Made by a program: the position numbers and the translations under genes. From Acutalibacter sp. (lineage in GTDB: Bacteria > Bacillota > Clostridia > Oscillospirales > Acutalibacteraceae): 7,000 bases of DNA. The notes under the pieces were generated by a model that saw only the letters and a program-made list of their open reading frames with translations, did no database searches and was not told where the DNA came from. Of the stretch, positions 6,296 through 7,000 are shown piece after piece. The DNA is taken from positions 1-7,000 of the forward strand of contig JAAWSH010000084.1 of NCBI GenBank assembly GCA_022801475.1, written 5' to 3'. How positions within the stretch are numbered: position 1 is the stretch's first letter; every line of letters starts with the position of its first letter.

Positions 6296-6631
6296 GTGCG
6301 GCTGAAAGGGGCACCGCAGCCCATGGTGTTCCGGTTCGACGGACCCACTGCCCTGTGCGGGGCCGTGGAGGGCATCTATAGGCTAACGCCGAGGGCGGCC
6401 TCAGGGCTGTGCCGATGGCGGGGCCGGTATTTTTTGCGAGTAGAGGCCGGTTTGGCCCAGCGCCGGCAGCTGGCCCGGGCTGCGGAACCTTATGGCAAGT
6501 GCCTGGGGGCCAGCCCGGTGCTGTACGCCTATTGCCAGGAGCATGGGCAGGAGATCAGCCGCGACCCGGTGGCAAAGCTGGGCCAGGCACTGACAACACG
6601 GCGGCATGGTCCTGATTATACGGAAGAATAA
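6296..6631 (+). CDS. MecA-like C-terminal domain protein (possible ClpC adaptor fragment)
   Basis: A soluble 111-residue protein. From about residue 9 to 98 it follows the C-terminal, ClpC-binding domain of MecA: VFRFD (11-15), S.LCRWRGRYFLRVE (36-50, the family's S.LY...RYYL.V), a charged helix ending AAEPYG (62-67), then L.AYCQEHGQEI..D (76-90, compare LEEYGKLI). The N-terminal substrate-binding half of MecA is absent, and there is no room for it, since rpe ends 63 bases upstream. The start is a GTG with a G-rich site (aaagggggg then agg, 6281-6292) close in front; the next start, ATG 6323-6325, would remove only nine residues. In Bacillus, MecA brings substrates to ClpC-ClpP, and its C-terminal domain alone can bind ClpC. 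Whether this lone domain still does is inference from sequence resemblance. It closes the rpe unit. Confidence 0.68.
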   Translation: MRLKGAPQPMVFRFDGPTALCGAVEGIYRLTPRAASGLCRWRGRYFLRVEAGLAQRRQLARAAEPYGKCLGASPVLYAYCQEHGQEISRDPVAKLGQALTTRRHGPDYTEE

Positions 6632-6662
6632 CGCCCGCGGCAATTGCGCCGGGGCGTTTTTT
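6631..6662 (+). terminator. Terminator after the rpe / MecA-like unit
   Basis: acgccc (6631-6636) pairs with gggcgt (6652-6657), with further imperfect GC pairing inside around a gcaattgc core, followed by a T run to 6662. It starts on the last base of the stop codon of the MecA-like gene. Confidence 0.85.
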
Positions 6663-6672
6663 GTGATATAAT
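6644..6672 (+). promoter_or_regulatory. Promoter-like sequence overlapping the terminator
   Basis: TTGCGC (6644-6649), a 17-base spacer and a perfect TATAAT (6667-6672). The start would fall near 6679. No credible gene follows within the window, so its product would be an untranslated RNA or the leader of whatever lies beyond position 7000. Confidence 0.6.
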
Positions 6673-6678
6673 AGTCAA

Positions 6679-6972
6679 GGCAAACGAGAAAACAGCTTAT
6701 ATCTACCTGACAGGACGAGGGTTTGGGAGAAGAAAGAAAAAAATTTTTGAGAAAAAAAGGGAAAATCTGAGGGTAAAAAGGATAGTGAAAACAAATATGA
6801 TTGGATATATTTGCCAATTCAGAGCAGAGCATCCAAGGGATTGTCTGGAGAAAAGCCCAGGAACTGGGGCAAAATAGACAAGAGTAACCCGAGAAAACCC
6901 CGGAAATAAGCCAAATCTATTAGTTTGCCCGGTTTGGAAAAAAATTATGTAAAGACGCAAAAAAGTTAAAAA
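6679..6972 (+). other. Non-coding purine-rich stretch before an rRNA-type promoter
   Basis: About 290 bases with no gene I can support. The + strand open frame across it begins inside the preceding terminator, and the - strand frame is a low-complexity Phe-rich shadow with no recognisable domain. A small bulged hairpin is visible at 6855-6870 (gcccag, loop gaa, ctggggc). The strand is rich in A and G, especially near 6725-6785. Confidence 0.5.
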
Positions 6973-6984
6973 AAACACTTGCAA
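6966..6984 (+). promoter_or_regulatory. Start of an rRNA-type promoter (UP tract and -35 box), cut by window edge
   Basis: An A run followed by acTTGCAA, with the -35 box at 6979-6984. It closely resembles the 5S promoter's A-rich tract and acTTGCAT at 747-754, including a shared aaagg a short way beyond. The -10 box would fall just past position 7000. An rRNA gene or operon is the likely target, but it is not in the window. Confidence 0.6.
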
Positions 6985-7000
6985 TTTCCGCGCTCAAAGG

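Noticed and set aside
6644..6877. Open frame of 77 codons on the + strand
   Set aside because: It begins within the terminator hairpin and T run, has no ribosome binding site, and is Lys/Arg-rich only because of the A/G-rich DNA.
6703..6984. Phe-rich - strand frame of 93 codons
   Set aside because: Its composition only reflects the purine-rich + strand; no ribosome binding site and no recognisable domain.

Overview
The window looks like a piece of a Clostridia chromosome, most likely from the Oscillospiraceae/Ruminococcaceae side. The evidence is the 5S rRNA sequence, strong sigma-A-type promoters (TTGaca-17-TAtaaT), AGGAGG-type ribosome binding sites, moderate GC with AT-rich promoter DNA, and a gene set typical of gut Firmicutes: YabE-like 3D protein, DUF1653, DUF6886, AEC transporter and a MecA-like protein. 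No genus can be named from the sequence alone. Every supported gene is on the + strand. I see no transposase, integrase, CRISPR array, tRNA or phage gene.

Positions 1-1250 are an rRNA-flavoured zone. The window opens with the 3' end of one 5S rRNA and its terminator. A DUF6886 protein gene follows (97-651), then a complete stand-alone 5S rRNA gene (about 812-930) with its own promoter and terminator. Then comes a non-coding stretch of about 280 bases. The two 5S copies agree over all shared bases, while their terminator stems differ in sequence but keep their pairing.

Positions 1271-2243 are a compact ribosomal protein operon: a near-perfect promoter, rplM (L13), rpsI (S9) and a terminator.

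Positions 2289-4180 hold a second transcription unit. A strong promoter precedes a leader of about 160 nt that can fold into a long two-tier stem, then a small DUF1653 gene, then a 490-residue membrane-anchored cell-wall protein with DUF348 repeats, a G5 domain and a 3D domain.

Positions 4208-5517 are a third unit: a TTGTAA-17-TATAAT promoter, a 97-residue three-helix membrane protein and an AEC-family transporter 12 bases later.

Positions 5560-6662 hold a perfect 18-bp AT palindrome, rpe (ribulose-phosphate 3-epimerase) and a 111-residue protein resembling only the C-terminal domain of the ClpC adaptor MecA, closed by a terminator. A promoter-like sequence overlaps that terminator and faces about 300 bases without a credible gene. 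The window ends in the A-rich tract and -35 box of what looks like another rRNA-type promoter.

Most of the window is ordinary core genome. The points most worth checking are the lone MecA-like domain, the structured leader before DUF1653, the protein gene between two 5S genes with no promoter of its own, and the palindrome at the rpe ribosome binding site.
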